Shown here: piece by piece, positions 28,653 to 38,706 of the stretch | Numbering within the stretch: position 1 is the stretch's first letter | Layout: every line of letters begins with the position of its first letter | NCBI GenBank assembly: GCA_018883455.1 | Contig: VEQC01000002.1 | Coordinates: 1 to 40,750 of the forward strand | Length of the DNA: 40,750 nt | Direction of reading: 5' to 3' | Origin: Limnohabitans sp. | Lineage (GTDB): Bacteria; Pseudomonadota; Gammaproteobacteria; Burkholderiales; Burkholderiaceae_C | Notes under the pieces: generated by a model | Seen by the model: the letters and a program-made list of their open reading frames with translations, nothing else | Databases searched by the model: none | Told to the model about the DNA's origin: nothing | Translations under genes and position numbers: made by a program

Positions 28653-29852
28653 ATGCAATTCGCCGAACGCCTCAACCAAGTGGAAACCTCTGCCATCCGT
28701 GAGCTCTTTAAGCTCTTGGGCAAACCCGGCATCATCAGCTTTGCGGGGGGCTTCCCCGACAGCGCCATGTTCGATGTCGAGGGCATTCAAGCCGCCAGCA
28801 CCCGTGCGTTGCAGACGGAACCCGGCGCCGCCCTGCAATACGGCGCGACCGAAGGCTACAACCCCTTGCGCGAGCAGCTCGCCGCCTTCATGGCCGCCAA
28901 AGGTGTGGCCGATCTGCGCCCCGACCAACTGATCGTCACCACCGGCAGCCAACAAGCGCTGGACCTCATCGGCAAGGTCTTGCTCGGCCCGGGCGACACC
29001 GCCTTGGTCGAAGCGCCCACCTTTTTGGCCACCATCCAGTGCTTTCGCCTCTACGGCCCACAGGTCATCGGGGTGCCCCTAGACGCCCAGGGTGTGCAAC
29101 TCGACGCCCTCGAAGCCCTCATCGCGCGCCACCGCCCCAAGCTGCTCTACCTCATCCCCACCTTTGGCAACCCCAGCGGCGGCCTCATGAGCCGCGAGCG
29201 GCGCCTGCGCGTGCTCGAACTCGCCGTGCGCCACCAAGTGGTGCTGGTCGAGGACGACCCCTATGGCGATCTCTACTTCGGCGAAGCACCGCCCCCCTCC
29301 ATGCTCGCGCTCTCCAGCGAAGTGCCGGGCAGCCGCGATTGGCTGGTGCATTGCGGCTCGCTCTCCAAGGTCCTCGCCCCAGGCCTGCGCGTGGGCTGGA
29401 TGATCGCGCCCCCGGAACTGCTCGCGCGCGCGACCATGTGCAAGCAGTTCTCCGACGCCCACACCTCCACCCTGTCCCAGGCCACCGCCGCACACTACCT
29501 GCAGTCCGGCCGCATGCCACAAACGCTGGCCAAAGTGCGCGCCACTTACGCCGCGCGGGCCCAGGCCATGGGAGACGCCTTGCGCAGTGAGCTCGGCGCG
29601 GGCATCGAATTTCAGCCCCCGCAGGGTGGCATGTTCATTTGGGCGCGCCTGACGGGCGCCCAAGGCCTCATCCGCGACGGGGCCGAGCTCGCGCGACGGG
29701 CCATTGAAAAAGGCGTGGCCTTTGTGCCGGGCACCCCGTTCTACGCCACCGATCCTGACCCGAGCACCCTGCGCCTGAGCTTTGCCACGGCCGACATAGA
29801 TCGCATTCGCGAAGGTGTCGCCCGCCTGGGCCAAGCCCTTCACGCCCAATGA
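28653..29852 (+). CDS. PLP-dependent aminotransferase, class I/II (LysN/2-aminoadipate aminotransferase-like)
   Basis: ISFAGGFPDSAMF, LIVTTGSQQALDLIGKVLL, PTFGNPSG, GSLSKVLAPGLRVGW. Confidence 0.92.
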   Translation: MQFAERLNQVETSAIRELFKLLGKPGIISFAGGFPDSAMFDVEGIQAASTRALQTEPGAALQYGATEGYNPLREQLAAFMAAKGVADLRPDQLIVTTGSQQALDLIGKVLLGPGDTALVEAPTFLATIQCFRLYGPQVIGVPLDAQGVQLDALEALIARHRPKLLYLIPTFGNPSGGLMSRERRLRVLELAVRHQVVLVEDDPYGDLYFGEAPPPSMLALSSEVPGSRDWLVHCGSLSKVLAPGLRVGWMIAPPELLARATMCKQFSDAHTSTLSQATAAHYLQSGRMPQTLAKVRATYAARAQAMGDALRSELGAGIEFQPPQGGMFIWARLTGAQGLIRDGAELARRAIEKGVAFVPGTPFYATDPDPSTLRLSFATADIDRIREGVARLGQALHAQ

Positions 29853-29870
29853 TTTCTCTGGAGTTTTGCC

Positions 29871-30455
29871 ATGTCCCGCTACCCCCAACCCGATCTCAAC
29901 AGCCTGCCGCAAGACCTGCGTGAACGCATTCTGGAGGTGCAGGAGAAAGCGGGCTTTGTGCCCAATGTGTTCTTGAGCCTCGCGCGTCGCCCCGCCGAGT
30001 GGCGCGCCTTCTTCGCCTACCACGACGCCCTCATGATGCCCGAGACCGTTGGGCGCGAGAGCAACCTCACCAAGGGCGATCGGGAGATGATCGTCACCAC
30101 CACCAGTGCGGCCAACAACTGCCTCTACTGCGTGGTCGCGCACGGGGCGATCCTGCGCATCTACGAGAAAAAACCCCTGGTGGCCGATCAAGTGGCGGTC
30201 AATTACCGCAAGGCCGACATCACCCCACGCCAACGCGCCATGCTCGATTTCGCGATGAAAGTCTGCCAGCACTCCGATGCGGTGAACGACGAGGATTTCG
30301 CCGCCTTGCACGCCCATGGCTTTAACGACGAAGACATCTGGGACATCACGGCCATCACCGCCTTCTTTGGGCTCTCCAACCGCATCGCCAGCGTCACGGG
30401 CATGATGCCCAACCCCGAGTTCTACCTCATGGGGCGCGTACCCAAGGCCAAATAA
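29871..30455 (+). CDS. peroxidase-related enzyme of the carboxymuconolactone decarboxylase/AhpD-like family
   Basis: MIVTTTSAANNCLYCVVAHGAILR CxxC motif; FVPNVFLSLARRPAEWRAFFAYHDAL. Confidence 0.88.
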   Translation: MSRYPQPDLNSLPQDLRERILEVQEKAGFVPNVFLSLARRPAEWRAFFAYHDALMMPETVGRESNLTKGDREMIVTTTSAANNCLYCVVAHGAILRIYEKKPLVADQVAVNYRKADITPRQRAMLDFAMKVCQHSDAVNDEDFAALHAHGFNDEDIWDITAITAFFGLSNRIASVTGMMPNPEFYLMGRVPKAK

Positions 30456-30486
30456 GCCGTCTCGGCCGGGGCAGGGCGGGTGTGCC

Positions 30487-30912
30487 TTAGTCGGGCGTGA
30501 CCAGAGCGCGTATGGCCTCGGGCAAATCCACCGCTTTTTGGCGCGGGAAATCCACCCAAATCGTGGTCGCGCCGCCTGCGGCGTAAATGAGCCCGGGCTG
30601 ATCCACGCGCTCCATCGTGCCCCAGGTCTCAAACGTGGTGCGGGCGGGGTCGCTCGCGTACATCTTCACCAAAATGTCGCCCGGGTATTCCAGCTGCTTG
30701 TAGAAGTTACAAAACGCATTGACGATCACCGGCCCCACCACCTGCGGCCCCAGCTCCACGCCAATCGTGCGAAACCACTCCAGCCGCGCGATCTCCAGGT
30801 AGCGGAAATACAAGGTGTTGTTGACGTGGCCCATCACGTCCATATCGCCCCAGCGAATGGGCAGGGTCATTTCATGCACGAGCTTCTTGCGCTCGGGTAA
30901 TTCGTATTTCAT
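30487..30912 (-). CDS. acyl-CoA thioesterase (4HBT family)
   Basis: IRWGDMDVMGHVNNTLYFRYLEIARLEWF hotdog-fold motif; ATGA overlap with upstream SDR. Confidence 0.9.
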   Translation of the reverse strand: MKYELPERKKLVHEMTLPIRWGDMDVMGHVNNTLYFRYLEIARLEWFRTIGVELGPQVVGPVIVNAFCNFYKQLEYPGDILVKMYASDPARTTFETWGTMERVDQPGLIYAAGGATTIWVDFPRQKAVDLPEAIRALVTPD

Positions 30913-31694
30913 GACAGCCCAAACCCATCATCGGCCGAGAGAATCGCGCCATTGACGAAATGGCTCTGGTCGCTCGCGAGCATCACCAACAAGGCGTCCA
31001 AGTCTTTTGGTTGACCCACGCGCTTGCGCGGCATCATCTGAATCAGGCGCTGGCCTTGCTCAGTCTCCCAATGGTGGTGGTTGATCTCGGTGTCGATGTA
31101 GCCCGGGCAAATGGCGTTGACATTGATGCCAAAGCGCCCCCACTCCAGCGCCATGGCGCGGGTCATGTGCACCACGGCGGCCTTGCTCATGCAGTAAGCA
31201 CCGATTTGGGGCAATACCCGCAAGCCCCCCACCGAGGCAATGTTGATGATGCGCCCGCCCGTGTAGTTGCCCGGCGCCGCGCCCTTGGCGCGCGCGAGCA
31301 TGCGCTTGCCCACCTCTTGGGCCATGAAAAACGCCCCGCGCACATTGGTGTCGAAAATGAAATCAAAATCATCCTCGGTCACATCCTGAATGCGCGAGGT
31401 GGTGCTCACGCCCGAGTTGTTGACCAAAATGTCAATGCTGCCGACCTCGGTCTCGGCATGCGCTACCGCCGAGCGAATGCTGCCGAGCTCGGTCACATCC
31501 AGGGTCACCACATGGGCGTCCCCCCCCTCCGACTCGATTTCCGCGCGCAACTCCTTGAGCCGCTCCACGCGCCGGCTCGCCAGCACCACCGCCGCGCCGG
31601 CGCGCGCCAACGTACGGGCAAACTGCGCCCCCAGGCCGCTCGAAGCGCCGGTAACGAGGGCAATGCGCCCGGAGAGGTCGATTTCGTAGGCCAT
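30909..31694 (-). CDS. short-chain dehydrogenase/reductase
   Basis: IALVTGASSGLGAQFARTLA, VNNSGVS, GAYCMSKAAVVHMTRAMA. Start at MAYEIDLSGR. Confidence 0.93.
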   Translation of the reverse strand: MAYEIDLSGRIALVTGASSGLGAQFARTLARAGAAVVLASRRVERLKELRAEIESEGGDAHVVTLDVTELGSIRSAVAHAETEVGSIDILVNNSGVSTTSRIQDVTEDDFDFIFDTNVRGAFFMAQEVGKRMLARAKGAAPGNYTGGRIINIASVGGLRVLPQIGAYCMSKAAVVHMTRAMALEWGRFGINVNAICPGYIDTEINHHHWETEQGQRLIQMMPRKRVGQPKDLDALLVMLASDQSHFVNGAILSADDGFGLS

Positions 31695-31786
31695 GAAAGC
31701 TCCTGTGGTTTCGGACTCGTACCCCCCAATTATGGCCATCCGTTGCCTCTAAAATCTGTCTCGACGCAGACACAGAAGGATTTGCC

Positions 31787-33472
31787 ATGACAAACGAGGA
31801 ACTGCTGGCGCAGTTTGGCCCCCGCGAAGCGATGGAATACGACGTCGTCATCGTCGGTGGCGGCCCGGCGGGCCTGGCCAGCGCCATTCGCATCCGCCAG
31901 CTCGCCGCCGAACGGGGCCAAGAGGTCTCGGTAGTGGTGCTGGAGAAGGGCTCGGAGCCCGGCGCCCACATTCTCTCCGGTGCGGTCATGGACCCCATCG
32001 CCTTGAACGAGCTCATCCCCGACTGGAAGGCGCTGGGGGCCCCCTTGAACCAACCCGTCACGGGCGACGAACTCCTCACCCTCACCGAAACCGACGCCAC
32101 CGCCACCCCGCACTGGCTCATGCCGCGCAATTTCCACAACGACGGCTGCTACGTCATCTCGCTGAGCAATCTCGTCAAGTGGCTCGCCTCGCATGCCGAG
32201 TCCATTGGCGTGGAAATCTTCCCCGGCTTTAGCGCCGCCGAAGTGCTCTACCACGAGGACGGCTCCGTCAAAGGCGTGGCCACCGGCCACATGGGCCTGG
32301 GCAAGGACGGCGAGCCCACCGACTCCTTCCAACTCGGCATGGAGTTGCACGCCAAGTACACCATCTTCGCCGAAGGCGCACGCGGCCACCTGGGCAAGCA
32401 AGTCATCGCGCGCTATGGACTCGACGCCGGCAAGGACGCCCAAACGTTTGCCATCGGCATCAAAGAGCTCTGGGAGATCGACCCCGCCAAGGCCCAGCCC
32501 GGCTTGGTCGTGCACACGGCGGGTTGGCCCATCGCGGACAACACCTTTGGCGGGGGCTTCCTCTACCACCTCGAAAACAACCAGGTCACCCTGGGCTTTG
32601 TGGTCGGCCTCAACTACGAGAATCCCTACTTCAGCCCGTTTGAAGAAATGCAGCGCTGGAAAACCCACCCGCGCATCCGCGCCGTCCTCGAAGGCGGCAA
32701 GCGCTTGGGCTATGGGGCCCGCGCCATCAACAACGGCAGCCCCCAAGCCCTGCCCAAAACCGTCTTCCCCGGCGGCGCCTTGGTGGGTTGCGACGCGGGC
32801 TACCTCAACGCCGCGCGCATCAAGGGCAGCCACGCCGCCCTCAAGAGCGGCATGCTCGCGGGCGAAGCCGCCTTTGAAGCCGTGGCCGCTGGCCGCGCGC
32901 AAGACGAACTCAGCGCCTATCCCGAATCCTTCGCCCGCAGCTGGCTGGCCAAAGAGCTCGACCAATACCGCAACTTCAAGAACTGGTTCAAGAAGGGCAA
33001 AACCATGGGCTTGCTCATGACCGGCGTGGAGCACTGGTTCTTGCCCAAAGTGGGCGTGAGCAGCCCGCCCTGGACCCTGCACAACCACATGCGTGACCAC
33101 GAGGCGCTGCGCCCCGCGAGCGCCTGCCAGCCCATCGCTTACCCCAAGCCCGATGGCGTCATCACCTTTGACCGCTTGAGCAGCGTGTTTGTGAGCAACA
33201 CCAACCACGAGGAGAACCAGCCCGCCCACCTCACCCTCAAGCAAGACAGCGTGCCGGTGCAAATCAACCTGCAACGCTACGCCGGTCCTGAGGGGCGTTA
33301 TTGCCCGGCCGGTGTGTACGAGTACATCAAAACCGACGATGGCCAGGATCGACTGCAAATCAACGCCCAAAACTGCGTGCATTGCAAGACCTGTGACATC
33401 AAAGACCCCACCCAGAACATCGTCTGGGTCACGCCCGAGGGCGGTGGGGGTCCCAACTACGTGGGCATGTAA
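31787..33472 (+). CDS. electron-transfer flavoprotein:ubiquinone oxidoreductase (ETF-QO)
   Basis: YDVVIVGGGPAGLASAIRIRQLA; HWLMPRNFHNDGCYVISLSNLVKWLA; C-terminal CVHCKTCDIKDPTQNIVWVTPEGGGGPNYVGM. Confidence 0.97.
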   Translation: MTNEELLAQFGPREAMEYDVVIVGGGPAGLASAIRIRQLAAERGQEVSVVVLEKGSEPGAHILSGAVMDPIALNELIPDWKALGAPLNQPVTGDELLTLTETDATATPHWLMPRNFHNDGCYVISLSNLVKWLASHAESIGVEIFPGFSAAEVLYHEDGSVKGVATGHMGLGKDGEPTDSFQLGMELHAKYTIFAEGARGHLGKQVIARYGLDAGKDAQTFAIGIKELWEIDPAKAQPGLVVHTAGWPIADNTFGGGFLYHLENNQVTLGFVVGLNYENPYFSPFEEMQRWKTHPRIRAVLEGGKRLGYGARAINNGSPQALPKTVFPGGALVGCDAGYLNAARIKGSHAALKSGMLAGEAAFEAVAAGRAQDELSAYPESFARSWLAKELDQYRNFKNWFKKGKTMGLLMTGVEHWFLPKVGVSSPPWTLHNHMRDHEALRPASACQPIAYPKPDGVITFDRLSSVFVSNTNHEENQPAHLTLKQDSVPVQINLQRYAGPEGRYCPAGVYEYIKTDDGQDRLQINAQNCVHCKTCDIKDPTQNIVWVTPEGGGGPNYVGM

Positions 33473-33529
33473 GCCCACTGTGTCCTTCATCCCTTATCCT
33501 GTCATTTGTTTCCTTTCTCGGAGCGTTGT

Positions 33530-34231
33530 GTGAACAAACTATTCCCCTCTGCGGCTGAAGCGCTCAAAGACATCGTGCGCGACGGCCAGCTGCTCGCCGT
33601 CGGTGGCTTTGGCCTTTGCGGTATTCCCGAAGCCCTCATCGACGCCTTGCGCGACTCCGGCGCCAAAAACCTCACCGTCATCTCCAACAACGCGGGCGTG
33701 GACGGCTTTGGCCTGGGCAAACTGCTCGAGACGCGCCAGATCAAAAAAATGATCTCCTCCTACGTGGGCGAGAACAAAGAGTTCGAGCGCCAGTTCCTGG
33801 CGGGTGAGTTGGAGCTGGAGTTCACTCCCCAAGGCACCTTGGCGGAGAAGCTGCGCGCTGGCGGCGCAGGCATACCGGCCTTCTTCACCCGCACCGGCGT
33901 GGGCACCATCGTCGCCGACGGCAAAGAGCTGCGCGAATTCGACGGAGAGACCTACGTCATGGAACGCTCCCTCGTGCCCGACATCGCCCTCATCAAGGCC
34001 GACGTGGCCGATCGCTCGGGCAACCTGCGCTTTAACCTCACCGCGCGCAACTTCAACCCCGCCGCCGCTACGGCTGGCAAGATCTGTGTGGTCGAAGTCG
34101 AACGCGTGGTCGCCACCGGCGAAATCGCCCCGGACGATGTGCACCTGCCCGGCATCTACGTGCACCGCATCGTGCACAACCCGACGCCGGAAAAGCGCAT
34201 CGAAAAACTCACCACCCGCGACCGCAAGTAA
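33530..34231 (+). CDS. scoA: 3-oxoacid CoA-transferase subunit A
   Basis: GTG start; VGGFGLCGIPEALIDALRDSGAKNLTVISNNAGVDGFGLGKLLETRQIKKMISSYVGENKEFE. Confidence 0.93.
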   Translation: MNKLFPSAAEALKDIVRDGQLLAVGGFGLCGIPEALIDALRDSGAKNLTVISNNAGVDGFGLGKLLETRQIKKMISSYVGENKEFERQFLAGELELEFTPQGTLAEKLRAGGAGIPAFFTRTGVGTIVADGKELREFDGETYVMERSLVPDIALIKADVADRSGNLRFNLTARNFNPAAATAGKICVVEVERVVATGEIAPDDVHLPGIYVHRIVHNPTPEKRIEKLTTRDRK

Positions 34232-34240
34232 GGAATCACC

Positions 34241-34882
34241 ATGCCCTGGACCCAAGACCAAATGGCGGCCCGTGCCGCCCTCGAATTGCAGGATGGCTTC
34301 TACGTCAACCTCGGCATCGGCATCCCGACCCTCGTGGCCAACCATGTGCCCGACCACGTCGAAGTCTGGCTGCAAAGCGAAAACGGCATGCTCGGCATTG
34401 GCCCCTTCCCCTATGAGGACGAAGTCGACGCCGATCTCATCAACGCCGGCAAACAAACCGTCACCACCATCAAAGGCTCGTCCATCTTCGGCTCCGACCA
34501 ATCCTTTGCCATGATCCGCGGCGGCAAGATCAACCTCTCCATCCTCGGCGCCATGCAGGTGAGCGAGAAGGGCGATCTGGCCAACTGGATGATCCCTGGC
34601 AAGATGGTCAAAGGCATGGGCGGCGCGATGGACCTCGTCGCTGGCGTGCCGCGCGTGATCATCCTCATGGAACATGTCGCGCGCAAGAAGGACGGCACGG
34701 AAGACCTCAAAATCCTCCCCCAGTGCAACCTGCCCCTCACCGGCGTGGGCGTGGTCGACCGCATCATCACCGACCTCGCGGTGATGGACGTCACCCCCGA
34801 AGGCCTGCGCGTGGTGGAACTCGCCCCCGGCGTCACCCGCGAATTCGTGCAGAGCAAAACCGGGGTGACCTTGCACTTTTAA
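34241..34882 (+). CDS. scoB: 3-oxoacid CoA-transferase subunit B
   Basis: [44 protein letters not shown] catalytic Glu motif. Confidence 0.94.
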   Translation: MPWTQDQMAARAALELQDGFYVNLGIGIPTLVANHVPDHVEVWLQSENGMLGIGPFPYEDEVDADLINAGKQTVTTIKGSSIFGSDQSFAMIRGGKINLSILGAMQVSEKGDLANWMIPGKMVKGMGGAMDLVAGVPRVIILMEHVARKKDGTEDLKILPQCNLPLTGVGVVDRIITDLAVMDVTPEGLRVVELAPGVTREFVQSKTGVTLHF

Positions 34883-34907
34883 GCGCTCACTGCATCCACT
34901 AACATGA

Positions 34908-34936
34908 GGGACTGACGCTGCGCGTCAGTCCCTTTT
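34908..34936 (+). terminator. Rho-independent terminator after scoB
   Basis: GGGACTGACG-CTGCG-CGTCAGTCCC followed by TTTT. Confidence 0.85.
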
Positions 34937-34938
34937 GT

Positions 34939-36249
34939 TTGTCCCAAGCCCTCGCAAAAGACCGCGCCATGATGCATTTCTCGCCCAAAGGTTTCCCTCC
35001 CCCATCTGGACCCTTGGATCCACGCCGCATCGCCCAACACGGCTGGAATGTCTTGCGCGGGGATCTGCCCACCCCCGTGGCCGTCTTGAAACAAACGCCG
35101 TTGCGCAACAACATTGCGTGGATGAAGCGGTTTTGCGATCGCTGGGGCTTGTCCCTCGCCCCACATGGCAAAACCACGCTCTCCCCGGAGCTCTATCGCC
35201 TGCAGCTCGAAGCCGGGGCCTGGGGCATCACCTTTGCCAGCGTCTTTCAGGCTGGCTTGGGCTTTGCCAACGGGGTGCCCAATCTGCTGATCGCCAATCA
35301 GGTTTTCCAGCCTATTGACCTCGCCACTTTGCATGGCTGGCAGCAGCAAAAGCCAGAGTCACGCGCGCTCTTTTTGGTCGACTCACAGCAACAACTCGGC
35401 CTCATTCGCGATTGGCTCCAACGCCACCCGCAGGCTTCATTTGAAGTCTTGCTGGAGCTGGGCGTGGCCAATAAACGCGCGGGCGTGCGCGACGACGCCC
35501 AAGCCCTAGCCCTGGCGCGCGAAATCCATCGCACACCGGGCTTGCGCCTGGTGGGCATCGAGGCTTACGAGGGCGGCTTACTCGCTCCCGATGAGGCCCA
35601 AGAGCGAGCCGCCGTCGGCCACCTGATGGCGCGCATCGCGCAAGTGGCCAAGGCGTGCGAACAGGAGGGCTTGTTCGAGACCGAGGAAATCATCCTCACC
35701 GCTGGGGGCTCGACCCTCTTCGATCTCGTGGCCTTGCTCCTCAAGCCCACGCTCGTAGAGCCCCATCGCAAAATCCTGCGCTCGGGCTGCTACCTCACCC
35801 ACGACCACTTGCACCTCGAGCGCCAATTCGAGCGCCTCATACAGCGCACGCCCAGCGAGGGCCGCTTGCAGCCCGCGCTCGAGTTGGTGTGCCATGTCGC
35901 CTCCACCCCCGAGCCAGGCTTGGCCATCCTCAACCTCGGGCGGCGCGATGTCGCCTTTGACCAAGCCTGGCCCAAACCCCTGCAACGCCTGCGCGCCGCC
36001 GCTTCCCCTTCCCGAACCCATCACCCTCCAGTGCCCCAAGCCGTTCCCGCGCATTGGGCCATCGATAACCTCAACGACCAGCACGCCTACCTGCGCTACG
36101 ACCCGCAAGCAGGAGACCCCGCCCCGGAAGTGGGCGAGCTACTCCTCTGTGGCTTCTCTCACCCTTGCACCACCTTTGACAAGTGGCGTTGGATGCCCGT
36201 CGTGGATGACACCTACACCGTGGTCGATGCGGTCACCATTCACTTCTGA
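34939..36249 (+). CDS. PLP-dependent D-amino-acid deaminase/aldolase-like protein (alanine racemase N-terminal fold; DSD1-like)
   Basis: LPTPVAVLKQTPLRNNIAWMKRFCDRWGLSLAPHGKTTLSPELYRLQLEAGAWGITFASVFQAG; TAGGSTLFD. Start may be at a downstream ATG (34969 or 34972). Confidence 0.8.
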   Translation: MSQALAKDRAMMHFSPKGFPPPSGPLDPRRIAQHGWNVLRGDLPTPVAVLKQTPLRNNIAWMKRFCDRWGLSLAPHGKTTLSPELYRLQLEAGAWGITFASVFQAGLGFANGVPNLLIANQVFQPIDLATLHGWQQQKPESRALFLVDSQQQLGLIRDWLQRHPQASFEVLLELGVANKRAGVRDDAQALALAREIHRTPGLRLVGIEAYEGGLLAPDEAQERAAVGHLMARIAQVAKACEQEGLFETEEIILTAGGSTLFDLVALLLKPTLVEPHRKILRSGCYLTHDHLHLERQFERLIQRTPSEGRLQPALELVCHVASTPEPGLAILNLGRRDVAFDQAWPKPLQRLRAAASPSRTHHPPVPQAVPAHWAIDNLNDQHAYLRYDPQAGDPAPEVGELLLCGFSHPCTTFDKWRWMPVVDDTYTVVDAVTIHF

Positions 36250-37154
36250 GGGCCATTTGAAAAAAGCCGATGGATGGCGCTGCGCAGCCAGGCGTGACCG
36301 GGGTCTTTCTGCAAGCGCTGGTGCCAGTGCAACTGCACATCGATCACAGGCGCTTTCACCGGGGTCGGCACCTTGCGCACTTGCCCGTGTTGGACGCAAA
36401 AATCCGCCAAATCCTGGGGAACAGTGGCCACGAGATCGCTCGATTCAATGATGGGCAGCAGACTCAGAAAGTTCGAGATCTCCAGCACCACGCGCCGCGT
36501 GATGCCCTGCTGTTGCAGGTGCTTTTCAAACACATGCTCCCGCCCATGCGGTTTGACCACCACATGCGAGGCCGCCATGAACTGCTCCAAGCTCATGCGC
36601 TCACCAATGTGCGGGTGATGTTTGCGCACCAAGCTCACATGCGAGGAGCGCATGAGCTGCTGTTTGAAAAAGCCCGCTTTGTGCAAATCCGGGAAATAGC
36701 CCATGGCCAGGTCTGCCGCCCCCGACTCCAGGCTCTCCGCCGCGGCGTGGCGCGGCATGGCCATCGTGCGCAGGTTGAGTTGGGGGGCCTCTTTGGTCAA
36801 CATGGCCAAGATGCGGGGCAAAAAATTGGCTTCCCCAATATCGGGCATGAGCACGGTGAACGTGCGCGTGGATGAGCGCGCCTCAAACCGGGCCGGTTGC
36901 AGGATTTCGCTCTGCACCGTCTGGATGACTTGCCTGACCGAGGCGCTCAGCTGCAAAGCGCGGGGGGTGGGTTTCATCTCCAGCCCGGCCCGAATGAACA
37001 AAGGGTCTTCCAGCAAGATCCGCAGGCGTCGCAGCGCCGAACTCATGGCCGGTTGACTCAGGCCAATCGCCTCGCCCGCGCGGGTGACATTTCGGTGTTC
37101 CAGCATGGCATGGAAGGTCACCAGCAGGTTCAGATCGATGGCCGAGATATTCAT
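36240..37154 (-). CDS. LysR-family transcriptional regulator
   Basis: DLNLLVTFHAMLEHRNVTRAGEAIGLSQPAMSSALRRLRILLEDPLFIRAG. Confidence 0.95.
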   Translation of the reverse strand: MNISAIDLNLLVTFHAMLEHRNVTRAGEAIGLSQPAMSSALRRLRILLEDPLFIRAGLEMKPTPRALQLSASVRQVIQTVQSEILQPARFEARSSTRTFTVLMPDIGEANFLPRILAMLTKEAPQLNLRTMAMPRHAAAESLESGAADLAMGYFPDLHKAGFFKQQLMRSSHVSLVRKHHPHIGERMSLEQFMAASHVVVKPHGREHVFEKHLQQQGITRRVVLEISNFLSLLPIIESSDLVATVPQDLADFCVQHGQVRKVPTPVKAPVIDVQLHWHQRLQKDPGHAWLRSAIHRLFSNGPQK

Positions 37155-37263
37155 GAAACAAATTCTACCTATTCAAATAATTGTCTGGATGAATCATCTC
37201 ACGCCCCCTAAAGTCGAGCGCACAAGCGCTCATACCTGCGCATACCGCCACCGGAGCTCCTGC

Positions 37264-37689
37264 ATGACCACCTTGTCCTTGACCCTTGCCCAAGAAATCA
37301 TCCAAGCCGCCTTGGCGCACGCCCACGCCCAAGGCTATAAACCCATGGGCATCGTCGTGGTGGACGAAGCGGGACAGCTCAAGGCGTTTGCCCGTGAAGA
37401 CGGAGCCAGCATGTTTCGCTTTGACATTGCAAGGGCCAAGGCCTGGGGGGCCGTGGGCATGGGCGCATCCAGTCGGGTGCTGGCGCAACGCGCCAAGGAC
37501 AACCCCAATTTCTTTGTCTCATTGGCGGCCACCGCCGAGGGCAAATTTCTGCCCCAAACGGGCGCGGTATTGGTGAAGAACGCCGCCGGTGAACTGCTGG
37601 GGGCGGTTGGCGCGAGCGGTGGAACAGGGGACGAGGACGAGGCCATTTGCATCGCCGGAATCGAAGCCGTCGGCCTGGTGGTGGGCTGA
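37264..37689 (+). CDS. GlcG/HbpS family (haem-binding-like) protein
   Basis: MTTLSLTLAQEIIQAALAHAHAQGYKPMGIVVVDEAGQLKAFAREDGAS...GAVGASGGTGDEDEAICIAGIEAV. Confidence 0.88.
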   Translation: MTTLSLTLAQEIIQAALAHAHAQGYKPMGIVVVDEAGQLKAFAREDGASMFRFDIARAKAWGAVGMGASSRVLAQRAKDNPNFFVSLAATAEGKFLPQTGAVLVKNAAGELLGAVGASGGTGDEDEAICIAGIEAVGLVVG

Positions 37690-37785
37690 GCGCATGCACA
37701 AGCGCTGGACCACTCGCAAACGATTCGCGGATTTGGACGCCATAAGCCTGGGTCTTCAGTCCGCCACTTTTTGGGATACCTTGCC

Positions 37786-38706
37786 ATGACCCATGCTTCC
37801 GCTTTGGTGGCTGCTTTGCGCAGCGTCGCGCTCACCGTGCCGGACCTCGCCCTGGCCGAAGATTTTTTCACCCGCACTTGGCAGCTGCAAGTGGTGGCCC
37901 GCACCACCGACGCGTTGTACTTTCGCGGTGCGGGGGAGGATCACCATTTGTTGGCTTTGCACGAGGCCCCCGGCCCTGCATCAATTTTGCACGTCACGCT
38001 GCGGGCGCACAGCGTGGCCGCATTGACCCAGGCCATGCACAGCACCGAAGCGGCAGGCGGCCGGGTGCTCTCAGCGCCTGCGCCGGTGACGGCGCCTGGA
38101 GGAGGGCAGGCCGTGGTGTTGGCCGATCCCGATGGCCGCGTGTTCCAACTGGTTTACGGTGACGAGCGCCTGCACCCCATCGATGATGCGCCCGACATGC
38201 CCGTGCGGCTGGCCCATGTGGTGCTCAACAGCGGCCACGTCGAAGATACCCGCCAGTTCCTGGAAGAGGCCCTCGACTTCTCACTCTCGGACCGCACGCG
38301 CATCATGGCCTTCATGCGCTGTAACAGTGATCACCACAGCGTGGCCTTGGGCGATACCGACAATCACGCCTTGAACCACATCGCGTTTTTAATGCCCGAC
38401 CTCGATGCCGTCATGCGCGGGGGCGGGCGCATGCGCGATGCGGGCTTTCCCATCGAGTGGGGTCCAGGCCGCCACGGCCCTGGGGACAACGCCTTCAACT
38501 ACTTTGTGGGCCCGTTTGACATCGTCATCGAGTACACCGCCGAGGTCGAGCAAATCGATGACCGCTACCAGCCTGGCCAACCGTCGGACTGGACATGGCC
38601 GCCAGGGCGGGTCGATCAATGGGGCATCTCACAGCCGCCGAGTGCGCGCCTGAAGGAGGCCCAGCGCGCCGTGTTGTTTGCCCCCATCGGGAATGGCCAT
38701 GTTTGA
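37786..38706 (+). CDS. VOC-family extradiol-type ring-cleavage dioxygenase-like protein
   Basis: Two-domain VOC; C-terminal LAHVVL...LNHIAF...FDIVIEYTAEVEQID gives a 2-His-1-Glu triad as in type I extradiol dioxygenases; GPGRHGPGDNAFNYFVGP. Confidence 0.82.
   Translation: MTHASALVAALRSVALTVPDLALAEDFFTRTWQLQVVARTTDALYFRGAGEDHHLLALHEAPGPASILHVTLRAHSVAALTQAMHSTEAAGGRVLSAPAPVTAPGGGQAVVLADPDGRVFQLVYGDERLHPIDDAPDMPVRLAHVVLNSGHVEDTRQFLEEALDFSLSDRTRIMAFMRCNSDHHSVALGDTDNHALNHIAFLMPDLDAVMRGGGRMRDAGFPIEWGPGRHGPGDNAFNYFVGPFDIVIEYTAEVEQIDDRYQPGQPSDWTWPPGRVDQWGISQPPSARLKEAQRAVLFAPIGNGHV

Noticed and set aside
29079-30632. 517-aa minus-strand ORF
   Set aside because: Spans antisense of the aminotransferase and CMD-like gene; no domain pattern, shadow ORF.
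31730-33490. 586-aa minus-strand ORF antisense to ETF-QO
   Set aside because: Same codon-bias artefact; the + strand encodes a complete ETF-QO with ferredoxin-like motif.
33539-34876. 445-aa minus-strand ORF antisense to scoAB
   Set aside because: Shadow ORF over two well-supported CoA-transferase subunits.
36240-36249. 10-bp tail-to-tail overlap of the PLP enzyme gene and the LysR gene
   Set aside because: Short convergent overlaps are common in compact genomes; not evidence of function.
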